A stretch of DNA of 64,000 nucleotides from Campylobacter concisus (GTDB taxonomy: Bacteria; Campylobacterota; Campylobacteria; Campylobacterales; Campylobacteraceae), in NCBI RefSeq assembly GCF_003048875.2, contig NZ_CP049264.1:558001-622000 (forward strand). Reading direction: 5' to 3'. Positions 18,846 through 29,183 of this stretch are shown in pieces. Position 1 is the stretch's first letter. Every line of letters starts with the position of its first letter. Under the pieces are notes generated by a model that worked only from the letters and a program-made list of their open reading frames with translations, had not been told where the DNA came from and did no database searches. A program made the position numbers and the translations under genes.

Positions 18846-19811
18846 TTGAAAAAGATACTACTTTTCTTCATCGCGTTAGCGCCTTGTCTTTTTGCCCAAA
18901 ATTACGAAGAAATTTACTTAAAAAATGGTCCATCTGCTGTCATAGAAGCCATTGAAAAGAACATTTTAAGTAAGGACTACTGGCTAGAAAAGCTCAAAGA
19001 CAAGGACGTTAGATACGGATATTACGACAACGAGATACTTCTAAGCGTGGTTGATAAGACTGATAAAGAGCTTGAAGTCATCTCTTATAAAGACGGCGTT
19101 ACAAAAAAACTATTTAGCTCAAGTGTCATCGTTGGCAAAAACGGCGACAAACTGCTTGAGGGCGATCTAAAAACGCCAGTTGGCGTCTATCAGCTCACGC
19201 GTAGATTTACGCCAAATGATAGATACTTGGGGCCTCTTGCCTTTTCTCTTTCATATCCAAATTTACTTGATAAACTTGCAAAACGCAATGGCAGCGGCAT
19301 CTGGATACATGGCTATCCGCTCGATGGTCAAAGGACAGATGAGCTAAAGACAAAAGGCTGCGTGGCTATGCAAAATGACATCTTGATGAAATTTGACGAA
19401 GTTATAGACCACAAAAAAACACTCGCATTTATCTACGAGGATAAGCGCCCAGAAGCCGCTGCAAACGACATAGCTGTCATCATCTCTGGAATTCTTAACT
19501 GGAAAAAGACTTGGAGCGAGAGTGACATTGATAGCTATTTGAAATTTTATGATAAAGATTTTGAGCGATATGACGGCATGAGCTTAGAAAATTTTAAAAA
19601 TATGAAACGAGCGATCTTTTCTAAAAAAGAGAAAAAACATATCGCTTTTTCAAATTTTCTCATCACACCTTATCCAAATCTTAAAAACGACAAACTCTTT
19701 CGCGTGAGTTTTTATGAGGATTACGCTGCTGATACGCATAAATTTGCAGGTCAAAAGACCCTTTATGTCAAGCTTTATGGCGATGAGATGAAAATTTTTA
19801 TAGAGGAGTAG
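18846..19811 (+). CDS. pgp2: L,D-carboxypeptidase of the Pgp2/Csd6 type
   Basis: A 321-residue exported enzyme with a signal peptide (about residues 1-17, ends LFAQ). The YkuD/L,D-transpeptidase fold has its active-site signature with His155 in IWIHG and Cys172 in TKGCVAM. The C-terminal 110 residues (from about 205) look like an NTF2-type domain. This pairing matches Csd6 of Helicobacter and Pgp2 of Campylobacter, which trim tetrapeptide stems to tripeptides and are needed for helical shape. The start is TTG. A gene of 79 residues and alr follow closely. Confidence 0.88.
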   Translation: MKKILLFFIALAPCLFAQNYEEIYLKNGPSAVIEAIEKNILSKDYWLEKLKDKDVRYGYYDNEILLSVVDKTDKELEVISYKDGVTKKLFSSSVIVGKNGDKLLEGDLKTPVGVYQLTRRFTPNDRYLGPLAFSLSYPNLLDKLAKRNGSGIWIHGYPLDGQRTDELKTKGCVAMQNDILMKFDEVIDHKKTLAFIYEDKRPEAAANDIAVIISGILNWKKTWSESDIDSYLKFYDKDFERYDGMSLENFKNMKRAIFSKKEKKHIAFSNFLITPYPNLKNDKLFRVSFYEDYAADTHKFAGQKTLYVKLYGDEMKIFIEE

Positions 19812-19813
19812 AA

Positions 19814-20053
19814 GTGGAAAAATCTAAAGAAGTAAAAGAGAAGATAGAGAAAATTTTAGAGGCTAGATCTGCATTTTTTGCTGAGCTAGACCGCCAAGTG
19901 CCAAAGAAAAATGGCACTGACGTCTTTGACTTTAGCAAGGTCAAAGAGGCTAATCTAAAAGAAATTTACGCTAAATTTTATGCATTTGACTACAACGTAA
20001 GAAAGCTCTTGCCCGACGTTTATAAAGCTTATGATGTGAATTTTAATGTCTGA
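19814..20053 (+). CDS. small conserved-type helical protein, function unknown
   Basis: A 79-residue cytoplasmic protein rich in Lys and Glu, predicted mostly helical, with no signal peptide. I do not recognise a family. It begins with GTG two bases after the pgp2 stop and overlaps alr by eight bases, so it is almost certainly translated with its neighbours. No function can be given. Confidence 0.7.
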   Translation: MEKSKEVKEKIEKILEARSAFFAELDRQVPKKNGTDVFDFSKVKEANLKEIYAKFYAFDYNVRKLLPDVYKAYDVNFNV

Positions 20054-21059
20054 GATACACCTAAACAAAGCAGCTTACATCCACAATCTAACTAAAATTT
20101 GTGACAAAGCTGGCGGAAAAGAAAATGTTATCGTCGTGCTAAAAGATAACGCTTATGGGCACGGAGCAAGGCTCATAGCTAGCGAGGCTAAGAAATTTGG
20201 CATAAAAAACTGCGCTGTAAAGAGTGAGTGTGAAGCAAATGAGATCGCTGATATCTTTGAAAATATCTTGATCCTCTCGCACATCCCAACAGGCGATGAG
20301 AGCGCTAAATTTACCTACGCCATAAACGACATAGACGCACTTTTAAAGATAAAAGAAAACACAAAAATCAACCTCGCCATCGACACTGGCATGCATAGAA
20401 ATGGGCTTGATATAAGCGAACTTGATTATGCATTTGAAATTTTAGCCAGAAGAAATTTAGAGCTTCTTGGCGCTTATACGCACTTTCGCGCAAGCGATGA
20501 GTTAAATGCTGATTATTTCGTGCAAAGAGAAAATTTTAACGCCGCAAAAGCGAAAATTTTAGCTCTTTGCGATGAATTTGGCTTTAAAAAACCGATCTTT
20601 CACTCTCACAACTCAGCCGCCCTCGAAAGAGCGAGCGAGATAAAAGATGAGATGGTGCGCGTGGGCATCGCTCAGTATGGATATGCTCAGTTTAATAGCT
20701 CTTTAAATTTAAAGTCAGTGCTTTCACTTTGGGCAAAGCGCGTTAGCAGGCGGGTCTTAAAAAGTGGTCAAAGCGTGGGATATGGGGCCAAATTTATAGC
20801 AAAAGACGATATAAACGTCGCTACTTATGATCTTGGATATGGCGACGGACTGCTAAGATACAATGGACTTGGCGAGCTAAGGCTTGCAAACGGCGAGATG
20901 GTACTTGGTAAAATTTCGATGGATAGTTTTAGCTGTAAAGATAGTGGCGAGTGGGTCTGCGTCTTTGAGGACGCAAATGTCTGGGCTAACTTTTTTGGCA
21001 CGATAAACTACGACATCTTGGTCAAACTCTCGCCAAATATCACTAGAAAATTTATATAA
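20046..21059 (+). CDS. alr: alanine racemase
   Basis: PLP enzyme that interconverts L- and D-alanine for peptidoglycan; cytoplasmic. Lys33 in VVLKDNAYGHG is the PLP lysine and the second catalytic Tyr is in SVGYGAKF (about residue 247). At 337 residues it is a little shorter than most Alr proteins, mainly in the C-terminal beta domain, as usual for Campylobacter. It overlaps the 79-residue gene and lies downstream of the peptidoglycan L,D-carboxypeptidase, giving a cell wall gene group. Confidence 0.93.
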   Translation: MSEIHLNKAAYIHNLTKICDKAGGKENVIVVLKDNAYGHGARLIASEAKKFGIKNCAVKSECEANEIADIFENILILSHIPTGDESAKFTYAINDIDALLKIKENTKINLAIDTGMHRNGLDISELDYAFEILARRNLELLGAYTHFRASDELNADYFVQRENFNAAKAKILALCDEFGFKKPIFHSHNSAALERASEIKDEMVRVGIAQYGYAQFNSSLNLKSVLSLWAKRVSRRVLKSGQSVGYGAKFIAKDDINVATYDLGYGDGLLRYNGLGELRLANGEMVLGKISMDSFSCKDSGEWVCVFEDANVWANFFGTINYDILVKLSPNITRKFI

Positions 21060-21068
21060 AGGTAATAT

Positions 21069-21500
21069 GTGAAAAAGATCGTTTTATTAGCTCTTGCAAG
21101 CCTTGCTTTTGGTGTGCAAGAGAGTGAGTTTAAAGTCTATGAGCAGATACTAAATCAGCTTGATACAAAGCAGATCCCAGCTTTTGTCGTCCAAACTGCA
21201 AAGCCAAATTTACCAAGCAGGGTCGATGAGATGATCACGCTAAAAGATGTAAGCAGCGACGGGCTAAACATACATGGCGAGTTTGTCTTAAACGAGACTA
21301 AGACAAAGAAGCTAAAAGGCTACAACAAGGCTCAAATTTCGGCTTTAAAAGATGAGTTTTATCAAAATGGAAAAGAGGCACTTTGCAACTCAGGCATGGC
21401 AAGAGCTGCGCTAAATCGCGGCATCACGCTAAGTGGCAGCTACGGCTTTGAGGGCAGACATCTTTTTGATTTGAAGCTGGATAAGAGTAGTTGCGAGTAG
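21069..21500 (+). CDS. exported protein, function unknown (paralogue 1)
   Basis: A 143-residue protein with a short signal peptide (residues 1-16, ends AFG) and a C-terminal domain with two cysteines, in EALCNSG and KSSC. The last 45 residues share a pattern with the next gene: Cys, an L-x-x-G-[IV]-[ST]-L segment, a Tyr-x-x-x-[GN] segment with LF or IF, and a final Cys four residues from the end or so. The two Cys probably form a disulfide. The start is GTG and it ends within the next gene. Confidence 0.65.
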   Translation: MKKIVLLALASLAFGVQESEFKVYEQILNQLDTKQIPAFVVQTAKPNLPSRVDEMITLKDVSSDGLNIHGEFVLNETKTKKLKGYNKAQISALKDEFYQNGKEALCNSGMARAALNRGITLSGSYGFEGRHLFDLKLDKSSCE

Positions 21501-21892
21501 CTATTTTTGCGCTGTTTTTTTGCTCGCTAGCTCTAGCTATTACGCCAGATATGGCAGCGAAAAATCACGCAACATACTACAAAAAAAAGCTCCCATTTAT
21601 CTGCACGCCGACGCTAACTCTTAATGATATCTTAAACGTCGGCGACACGCTCATCTACAGATACGCCGTCAAACACGCAAGAAAGCAAGAGATCAAAAGG
21701 CTTGAAGAAAAAGAGCTTTTGGAATTTATCGAGGCTATAAAAAAAGAGAATTTAAGAACAGCCTGCAAGGATAAAGAAATCTTAAATATGCTAAGCATCG
21801 GTGTTAGCTTGGATGAAATTTTCTACTCAGAAAACGGCGAACTAATCTTTGAATACACCATAAAAGATGAAGACTGCAAGAAGCTGCAGTGA
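21491..21892 (+). CDS. exported protein, function unknown (paralogue 2)
   Basis: A 133-residue protein with a signal peptide (residues 1-16, ends LALA), a charged helical middle and the C-terminal domain shared with the preceding gene (Cys in RTACKDKE, then LSIGVSL, ELIFEY and EDC). It starts with TTG, ten bases before the stop of paralogue 1, so the two are probably translated together. A tandem duplication with divergence is the simplest reading; the function is unknown. Confidence 0.62.
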   Translation: MRVAIFALFFCSLALAITPDMAAKNHATYYKKKLPFICTPTLTLNDILNVGDTLIYRYAVKHARKQEIKRLEEKELLEFIEAIKKENLRTACKDKEILNMLSIGVSLDEIFYSENGELIFEYTIKDEDCKKLQ

Positions 21893-21948
21893 AATTTGGG
21901 GTTAAATTTCAGTTTTTGTCCTGCAAATTTGGTGGAATTCTATTGGAC

Positions 21949-22096
21949 AAAACGCATGCAGTGCGCCAGCACCATTGCATGCCACTTCTAACGTTGTCGG
22001 GGTTAGGGGATTGTTAAGGGGGAAGGGAGCTCTTTTACTTCGCAAACTCGTAACTGCAAGCAGACCATAATTCAAGCCTCTTCCCCCTTAACAAAG
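21949..22096 (+). repeat. R3 repeat, copy C1 (variant arm)
   Basis: Begins with the GCATGC hairpin (right arm GCACCATTGCATGC) and carries a perfect 15-bp inverted repeat, TTGTTAAGGGGGAAG at 22011-22025 against CTTCCCCCTTAACAA at 22080-22094. The stem sequence differs from copies B and C2 although it occupies the same place. Confidence 0.8.
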
Positions 22097-22131
22097 AAAA
22101 CAAACATTTAAATTTGATTAGATTGCTTTAC

Positions 22132-22243
22132 AAATTTTAAACTTTCATTCACTCGCAAGAATTGACTACTAAAATTTGGCTTCGCTTGCAGCTTAGCTCA
22201 AATTTTAGAGCCGAAATTACTCGTTCATGAAATTTTAAAATTT
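22132..22243 (+). repeat. R1 palindromic repeat, copy C1
   Basis: Almost the same as 14526-14637, including the end ATGAAATTTTAAAATTT and the inner hairpin around GGCTTCGCTTGCAGCTTAGC. Confidence 0.85.
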
Positions 22244-22279
22244 GCTTGACACTCATCTGATTTAACAAAGTAATTTTGC

Positions 22280-22387
22280 AAATTTTAAATCTTACTCACT
22301 CGCTTTAGCAGACTACTAAAATTAGGCTTCACCATGTTTAGCACTAAATTTAGAGCCGTAATATACTCGTTCATAATTTTAAAATTT
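22280..22387 (+). repeat. R2 palindromic repeat, copy C
   Basis: Inner stem CTAAAATTAG against CTAAATTTAG (one mismatch). Ends with the usual CTCGTTCATAATTTTAAAATTT-type border (two pieces of the motif). Confidence 0.8.
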
Positions 22388-22406
22388 GCCTGACTTTCTA
22401 TTACAC

Positions 22407-22524
22407 AAACCGCATGCAGTGCGAAGCACTGAAGCATGCACTTTGAACGTGCGAGGGGTTTAGGGGATTTAAAAAGGGGGATAAGGGGACGGCTTCGTAA
22501 CTCGAGTCCCCTTGTCTCCCTTTT
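22407..22524 (+). repeat. R3 repeat, copy C2
   Basis: Nearly identical to copy B. Long hairpin arms at 22473-22490 and 22506-22523, 18 base pairs on the plus-strand RNA with two G-U pairs and a 15-base loop. The GCATGC hairpin is GCATGCAGTGC against GCACTGAAGCATGC. Confidence 0.83.
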
Positions 22525-22545
22525 GATAAATTTATATCTCAAAGT

Positions 22546-22648
22546 AAATTTTAAAATTTCATTCACTCGCAAGAATTGACTACTAAAATTTGGCTTCGCT
22601 TACAGCTTAGCTCAAATTTTAGAGCGAAATACTCGCCTTAAAATTTGA
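22546..22648 (+). repeat. R1 palindromic repeat, copy C2 (truncated right end)
   Basis: Left end and hairpin as in copy C1, but the right part is shortened (AGAGCGAAATACTCGCC) and lacks the ATGAAATTTTAAAATTT border. Confidence 0.8.
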
Positions 22649-22683
22649 CTACTATATTTAAAATTTAAACCAAAAAACGAAAA

Positions 22684-22712
22684 ATTTAGCCCAAATTTAC
22701 TAAGGGCTAAAT
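22684..22712 (-). terminator. terminator after htpX
   Basis: ATTTAGCCC (22684-22692) pairs with GGGCTAAAT (22704-22712). On the minus strand it follows the htpX stop directly and is followed by TTTTTCGTTTTTTGG. Confidence 0.75.
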
Positions 22713-23579
22713 CTACATACCTCTTTTTATCTCTTGCTCAAGCCTTTGAAGCTCGGCGATCCTGTCACTAGTGCTTGGGTGCGTTCTAAAAAGCACGCTA
22801 AGCTTGCTAGTTAGCGAGCCAAATGGATTTACGATAAACATATGTGCGCTTTGTTCGCTTGCGTTTTGCATGACGTAAGAATTTGAGTAGTTTTCAAGTT
22901 TTGTTAGCGCGCTAGCTAGCCACTCTGGGTGTCCCGTTAGATAGGCTGCGCCTTTGTCCGCCTTATACTCGCGCTCCCTTGAGATCGCCATTTGGATGAC
23001 CGTGGCAGCTAGAGGCATCACAACGGCGATGATTAGCATAATTACTGGGTTGGCGTTTCGCTGCGAGTTTTGATTTTGACCAGCGAGGGTGCCTATCTTG
23101 GCAAAATTTGCGACCATTGCGATAGCCCCAGCTAGTATGGCTGCGACTGAGCCAGTTAGGATGTCGTAGTGCCTTACATGGCTTAGCTCGTGAGCTAGCA
23201 CGCCCTCGATCTCATTTTCATTTAAAATTTTTAAAAGCCCCTCGGTTACTGCGACGGCTGCGTGGCTTGGGTTGCGGCCTGTGGCAAAGGCATTTGGCAC
23301 CTCTTCTGGGATGATGTAAATTTTTGGCATCGGCAAATTCGCCTTTTGTGTGAGGCGAGAGACGATCTCGTAAAGGCCGTGGGCGTTGCTCTCATCAACT
23401 GGGATGGCGTTATATCTTTTTAGTACGAGCTTGTCGCTGAAAAAGTAAGAAAATAGGTTCATGCCAGCTGCCATCAAAAAGGCGATCATCATGCCTTGCT
23501 CGCCGCCCACATAGCCGCCAACAGCGATAAAAACTAGCATTAAAGCAACCATTAAAAAAGCGGTTTTGAAAATTTCCAT
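22713..23579 (-). CDS. htpX: zinc metalloprotease HtpX
   Basis: M48-family membrane protease for quality control of inner membrane proteins. The 288-residue protein has membrane segments at about 5-22, 28-46, 148-168 and 178-198, the zinc motif HELSH (about residues 130-134), and the third zinc ligand Glu in SREREYKADKGA. It is the last gene of a five-gene minus-strand operon starting with ribA, eight bases after its neighbour, with its own terminator. Confidence 0.94.
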   Translation of the reverse strand: MEIFKTAFLMVALMLVFIAVGGYVGGEQGMMIAFLMAAGMNLFSYFFSDKLVLKRYNAIPVDESNAHGLYEIVSRLTQKANLPMPKIYIIPEEVPNAFATGRNPSHAAVAVTEGLLKILNENEIEGVLAHELSHVRHYDILTGSVAAILAGAIAMVANFAKIGTLAGQNQNSQRNANPVIMLIIAVVMPLAATVIQMAISREREYKADKGAAYLTGHPEWLASALTKLENYSNSYVMQNASEQSAHMFIVNPFGSLTSKLSVLFRTHPSTSDRIAELQRLEQEIKRGM

Positions 23580-23587
23580 TTTTGTCC

Positions 23588-23953
23588 TTATTCTTTTATA
23601 GCATTTGGCAGGATCGCTGCGTCGATCTCAAATTTCGCAAGCTCACAAAGGCTTGTTTCACTCTGGATCACAACGGCGATAAGCGCGTCAAATAGGTAGT
23701 TTTGCGCGATTTTTGCCAGATCTTTTGCTAGCGTAATATCGGCAATAATAAATTTTGCTCCAGCGGCGTTTGCGATGATAGCTTCGTTGATGTCATTTGC
23801 GATGATGCTAAAGTTTGCTCCAACCTCTAACGCTCTTTTTATCAAATTTCTATCAAATTTAAAGAGATTTTGCCTATCGCTTGAAATTTCATCTTCGCTT
23901 TTACAAAGAAATAGCGGTTCAAATTTTATCAGCTCATCACCCAAAATTTTCAT
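23588..23953 (-). CDS. small protein of unknown function between PP0621-like gene and htpX
   Basis: A 121-residue soluble protein with alternating hydrophobic strands and helices (for example NFSIIANDINEAIIANAAGAKF in two pieces of the same helix-strand pattern), which suggests a small alpha/beta, perhaps incomplete TIM-barrel-like fold; this is only an impression. No catalytic motif is visible. It overlaps the upstream gene by four bases, so it belongs to the operon. Confidence 0.65.
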   Translation of the reverse strand: MKILGDELIKFEPLFLCKSEDEISSDRQNLFKFDRNLIKRALEVGANFSIIANDINEAIIANAAGAKFIIADITLAKDLAKIAQNYLFDALIAVVIQSETSLCELAKFEIDAAILPNAIKE

Positions 23954-24144
23954 CTCTCACCCTTTATGCACTCTTTGCAGATGTATTTTCCGTCCCTTAG
24001 CACCATTTGATCGATGTCGCTAAAGACACCGCATTTGCTGCACTCTTCGAAGTTGCTGGTGCTTATCTTGTCGCTTTTTTTTCTATTTTTAAAAAATATG
24101 ATGTAAATCGCAACCAAAATCGCTACAAAAAGCAAGTATTTCAA
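23950..24144 (-). CDS. PP0621-like small membrane zinc-finger protein
   Basis: A 64-residue protein with one N-terminal membrane segment (residues 2-18), a basic stretch, and a zinc-finger-like C-terminus: Cys-X2-Cys in ECSKCG and Cys-X2-Cys in YICKECI. This layout fits the PP0621 family, whose role is unknown. It overlaps rsmG and the downstream gene by four bases each. Confidence 0.8.
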   Translation of the reverse strand: MKYLLFVAILVAIYIIFFKNRKKSDKISTSNFEECSKCGVFSDIDQMVLRDGKYICKECIKGER

Positions 24145-24710
24145 CGTATCTCCCCTTGATTTTTGAGATTAAAAAATATGTAGTTTCTGTTTTTTTCATT
24201 ATAAATTTGCGCATCTATGCCTGAAATTTCATCCATGACGCTAGAGCCCTTGTAGATGAGAAACTTAGTGCTCTCATCATAAAATCCCTTGCAAATTTTT
24301 ATAAGCTCTTTTGTCTTGCTAAGCGCCCTTGAAGTGATGAGATCAGCTGTAAATTTATCTGCAAGCTCGATCTTTTGGCTATGAACTTCTAAATTTTGCA
24401 AGCCAAGCTCGATCTTAGCGTAGCTTAGAAATGATGACTTTTTAGCTATCGGCTCAAAAAGGTACCACTTAGTGCGCGGCATCGCAAGCGCTAAAAATAT
24501 CGCTGGAAAGCCAGCTCCACTACCAACATCGATCGCCGTTTTGGCACTTAGGTCAAAAATTTCAAGCGGCTTTATGCTATCAAGCACCTGCTCGCTTATA
24601 TCTTTATAGTTGCTTAAGCTATGAACTTTGTTAAATTTAGCAAAAATTTGAGCGTAAGCCTTTACTTTTTCATCAAAATAAGCTGGCAAGCAGAGCTCAT
24701 TTTTCATCAC
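24141..24710 (-). CDS. rsmG: 16S rRNA (guanine-N7) methyltransferase
   Basis: Methylates G527 of 16S rRNA with SAM (also called GidB). The SAM-binding motif is [14 protein letters not shown] (about residues 62-75) and the order of motifs fits RsmG. At 189 residues it is slightly short for the family, as in other Campylobacter. It overlaps ribA and the PP0621-like gene by four bases each. Confidence 0.93.
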   Translation of the reverse strand: MMKNELCLPAYFDEKVKAYAQIFAKFNKVHSLSNYKDISEQVLDSIKPLEIFDLSAKTAIDVGSGAGFPAIFLALAMPRTKWYLFEPIAKKSSFLSYAKIELGLQNLEVHSQKIELADKFTADLITSRALSKTKELIKICKGFYDESTKFLIYKGSSVMDEISGIDAQIYNEKNRNYIFFNLKNQGEIR

Positions 24711-25270
24711 AAGATGTGTCCCATTTGCTCTTTTTTGACCTTTAAGTAGCCTTCGTTAAATTTATTTGGTTTTATGACGATAGGCACGCGCTTTACGATC
24801 TTTACTGAACTTAGTCCGTGAAGTTTTAAAGGGTTATTTGTGAGTAAATTTACCTCTTTTATGCCGTAGTGATTTAGGATAAAATCAACCACTTCATACG
24901 TCCTCTCATCGGCTTTAAAACCTAGCTGGTGATTGGCTTCTATCGTATCAAAGCCCTTGTCTTGCAGACTGTAAGCGTTTATCTTATTTAAAAGCCCGAT
25001 ATTTCTGCCCTCTTGACGCAGGTAGATGACCATGCCGCCATTTTCTTCGATATATTTTAGACTCGCTTCAAGCTGATCGCGACAGTCGCACTTTAGGCTT
25101 CCGATCGCATCGCCAGTTAGGCACTCAGAGTGAATTCTAAGATTTACGACTTCGCTCAAAGGCTCTTTGTAGATCACGAGGTGCTCTTTTGCCCCTTCTT
25201 TGAATGCTTGAACCTTATAAGTGCCAAATCTTGAGGGTAGATTTGCGGCGTTTGAAATTTCTATTTTCAT
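24707..25270 (-). CDS. ribA: GTP cyclohydrolase II
   Basis: Opens GTP to the first riboflavin precursor. The zinc ligands are Cys50, Cys61 and Cys63 (SECLTGD and KCDCRDQ), and the GTP-binding segment [11 protein letters not shown] is intact. The 187-residue protein is the stand-alone RibA form, not fused to RibB. First gene of the minus-strand ribA-rsmG-PP0621-htpX operon. Divergent from hemB, with 68 bases between the starts. Confidence 0.95.
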   Translation of the reverse strand: MKIEISNAANLPSRFGTYKVQAFKEGAKEHLVIYKEPLSEVVNLRIHSECLTGDAIGSLKCDCRDQLEASLKYIEENGGMVIYLRQEGRNIGLLNKINAYSLQDKGFDTIEANHQLGFKADERTYEVVDFILNHYGIKEVNLLTNNPLKLHGLSSVKIVKRVPIVIKPNKFNEGYLKVKKEQMGHIL

Positions 25271-25338
25271 TTTAAATTTACTCCAACTGTGCTAAACTAG
25301 CTAAAAATCACGCATTTTAACAAAGAAAAGGCAAAAAT

Positions 25339-26310
25339 ATGTTTAAACGTTTTAGAAGATTAAGAATAAATCCAGCTTTAAGAGAGATGGTAAGAGAGAC
25401 TAGCCTTAGCGTAAATGACTTCATCTATCCGCTCTTTGTAGTCGAGGGCAGGGGCATTAAAAATGAAATTTCTTCGATGCCAGGCGTTTATCAAATGAGT
25501 ATCGATGAAATTTTAAAAGAGTGCGAAGAGATAGTAAATTTAGGCATAAAATCGATCATTTTATTTGGCATACCAAGCCTAAAAGATAGCGTTGGCAGCG
25601 ACGCACTAAGTAATGACGGCATCATCGCAACTGCGCTTAGAGCCATAAAAGATAAATTTCCAAATTTAGTAGTCGTCACCGATCTTTGCTTTTGCGAATA
25701 TACAGACCACGGCCACTGCGGCATAATCGATCATGTGCATAACACGATCGACAATGATGCAACGCTTGAAATTTCAGCTAAGCAAGCCTTGATACACGCT
25801 CAAAATGGCGCCGACATGATCGCACCAAGTGGCATGATGGATGGCATCATCGCAACGCTAAGAGAGGCGCTTGATAGTAATGGCTATGAAAATTTACCAG
25901 TGATGGCATACTCGACTAAATTTGCCTCAGCCTACTACGGACCATTTCGTGATGTGGCGCAAAGTGCACCAAGCTTTGGCGATAGAAAGAGCTACCAAAT
26001 GGACAGCGCAAACCGCCTTGAAGCTATAAATGAGAGCTTACAAGACGAGGCACAAGGCGCTGATATCTTGATGGTAAAGCCAGCGCTTGCCTATCTTGAC
26101 GTCGTTAGAGAGCTTAGAAACTTAACACTTTTGCCGATCTGTGTCTATAACGTAAGCGGCGAGTACGCACTGCTAAAAGCTGGCGCAAAAGCTGGTATCA
26201 TCGACTATGAGCGCGTTATGATGGAGACCTTGATCGGCTTTAAAAGAGCAGGGGCAAATTTGATCATTACCTATCACGCAAAAGAAGCGGCTAAAATTTT
26301 AAGGGGCTAA
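25339..26310 (+). CDS. hemB: delta-aminolevulinic acid dehydratase (porphobilinogen synthase)
   Basis: Condenses two 5-aminolevulinates to porphobilinogen. The Cys triad C117, C119 and C127 ([13 protein letters not shown]) marks a zinc-dependent enzyme, and the Schiff-base lysines are in [13 protein letters not shown] and [10 protein letters not shown]. Full length at 323 residues. The ATG has AAAGGCAA upstream. argF begins one base after its stop. Confidence 0.97.
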   Translation: MFKRFRRLRINPALREMVRETSLSVNDFIYPLFVVEGRGIKNEISSMPGVYQMSIDEILKECEEIVNLGIKSIILFGIPSLKDSVGSDALSNDGIIATALRAIKDKFPNLVVVTDLCFCEYTDHGHCGIIDHVHNTIDNDATLEISAKQALIHAQNGADMIAPSGMMDGIIATLREALDSNGYENLPVMAYSTKFASAYYGPFRDVAQSAPSFGDRKSYQMDSANRLEAINESLQDEAQGADILMVKPALAYLDVVRELRNLTLLPICVYNVSGEYALLKAGAKAGIIDYERVMMETLIGFKRAGANLIITYHAKEAAKILRG

Positions 26311-26311
26311 G

Positions 26312-29071
<2,760 letters not shown>

Positions 29072-29123
29072 AAATTATTTTTTTGTCATAAGGTATTTAA
29101 AATACGTTTAATATTTCTTGGTG

Positions 29124-29129
29124 TATAAT
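29124..29129 (+). promoter_or_regulatory. minus-10 element for the type I secretion operon
   Basis: TATAAT in the context TTGGTGTATAATTCGC, 55 bases before the TolC-like start. Campylobacter sigma-70 promoters often lack a clear minus-35 box, and the upstream T-rich stretch fits that type. Confidence 0.55.
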
Positions 29130-29183
29130 TCGCACTAAAAGTCGAGCCAAAGCTTGACAATAAAAAGGTAAAAGGATCTAGTT

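Noticed and set aside
22285-22572. A 95-codon minus-strand reading frame in the third repeat cluster
   Set aside because: It lies entirely in R2, R3 and R1 repeats and would not be conserved between copies.
14526-22648. The repeats as a CRISPR array
   Set aside because: The units are about 110-150 bp, vary in order and orientation, and are not separated by uniform unique spacers; no cas genes are present.
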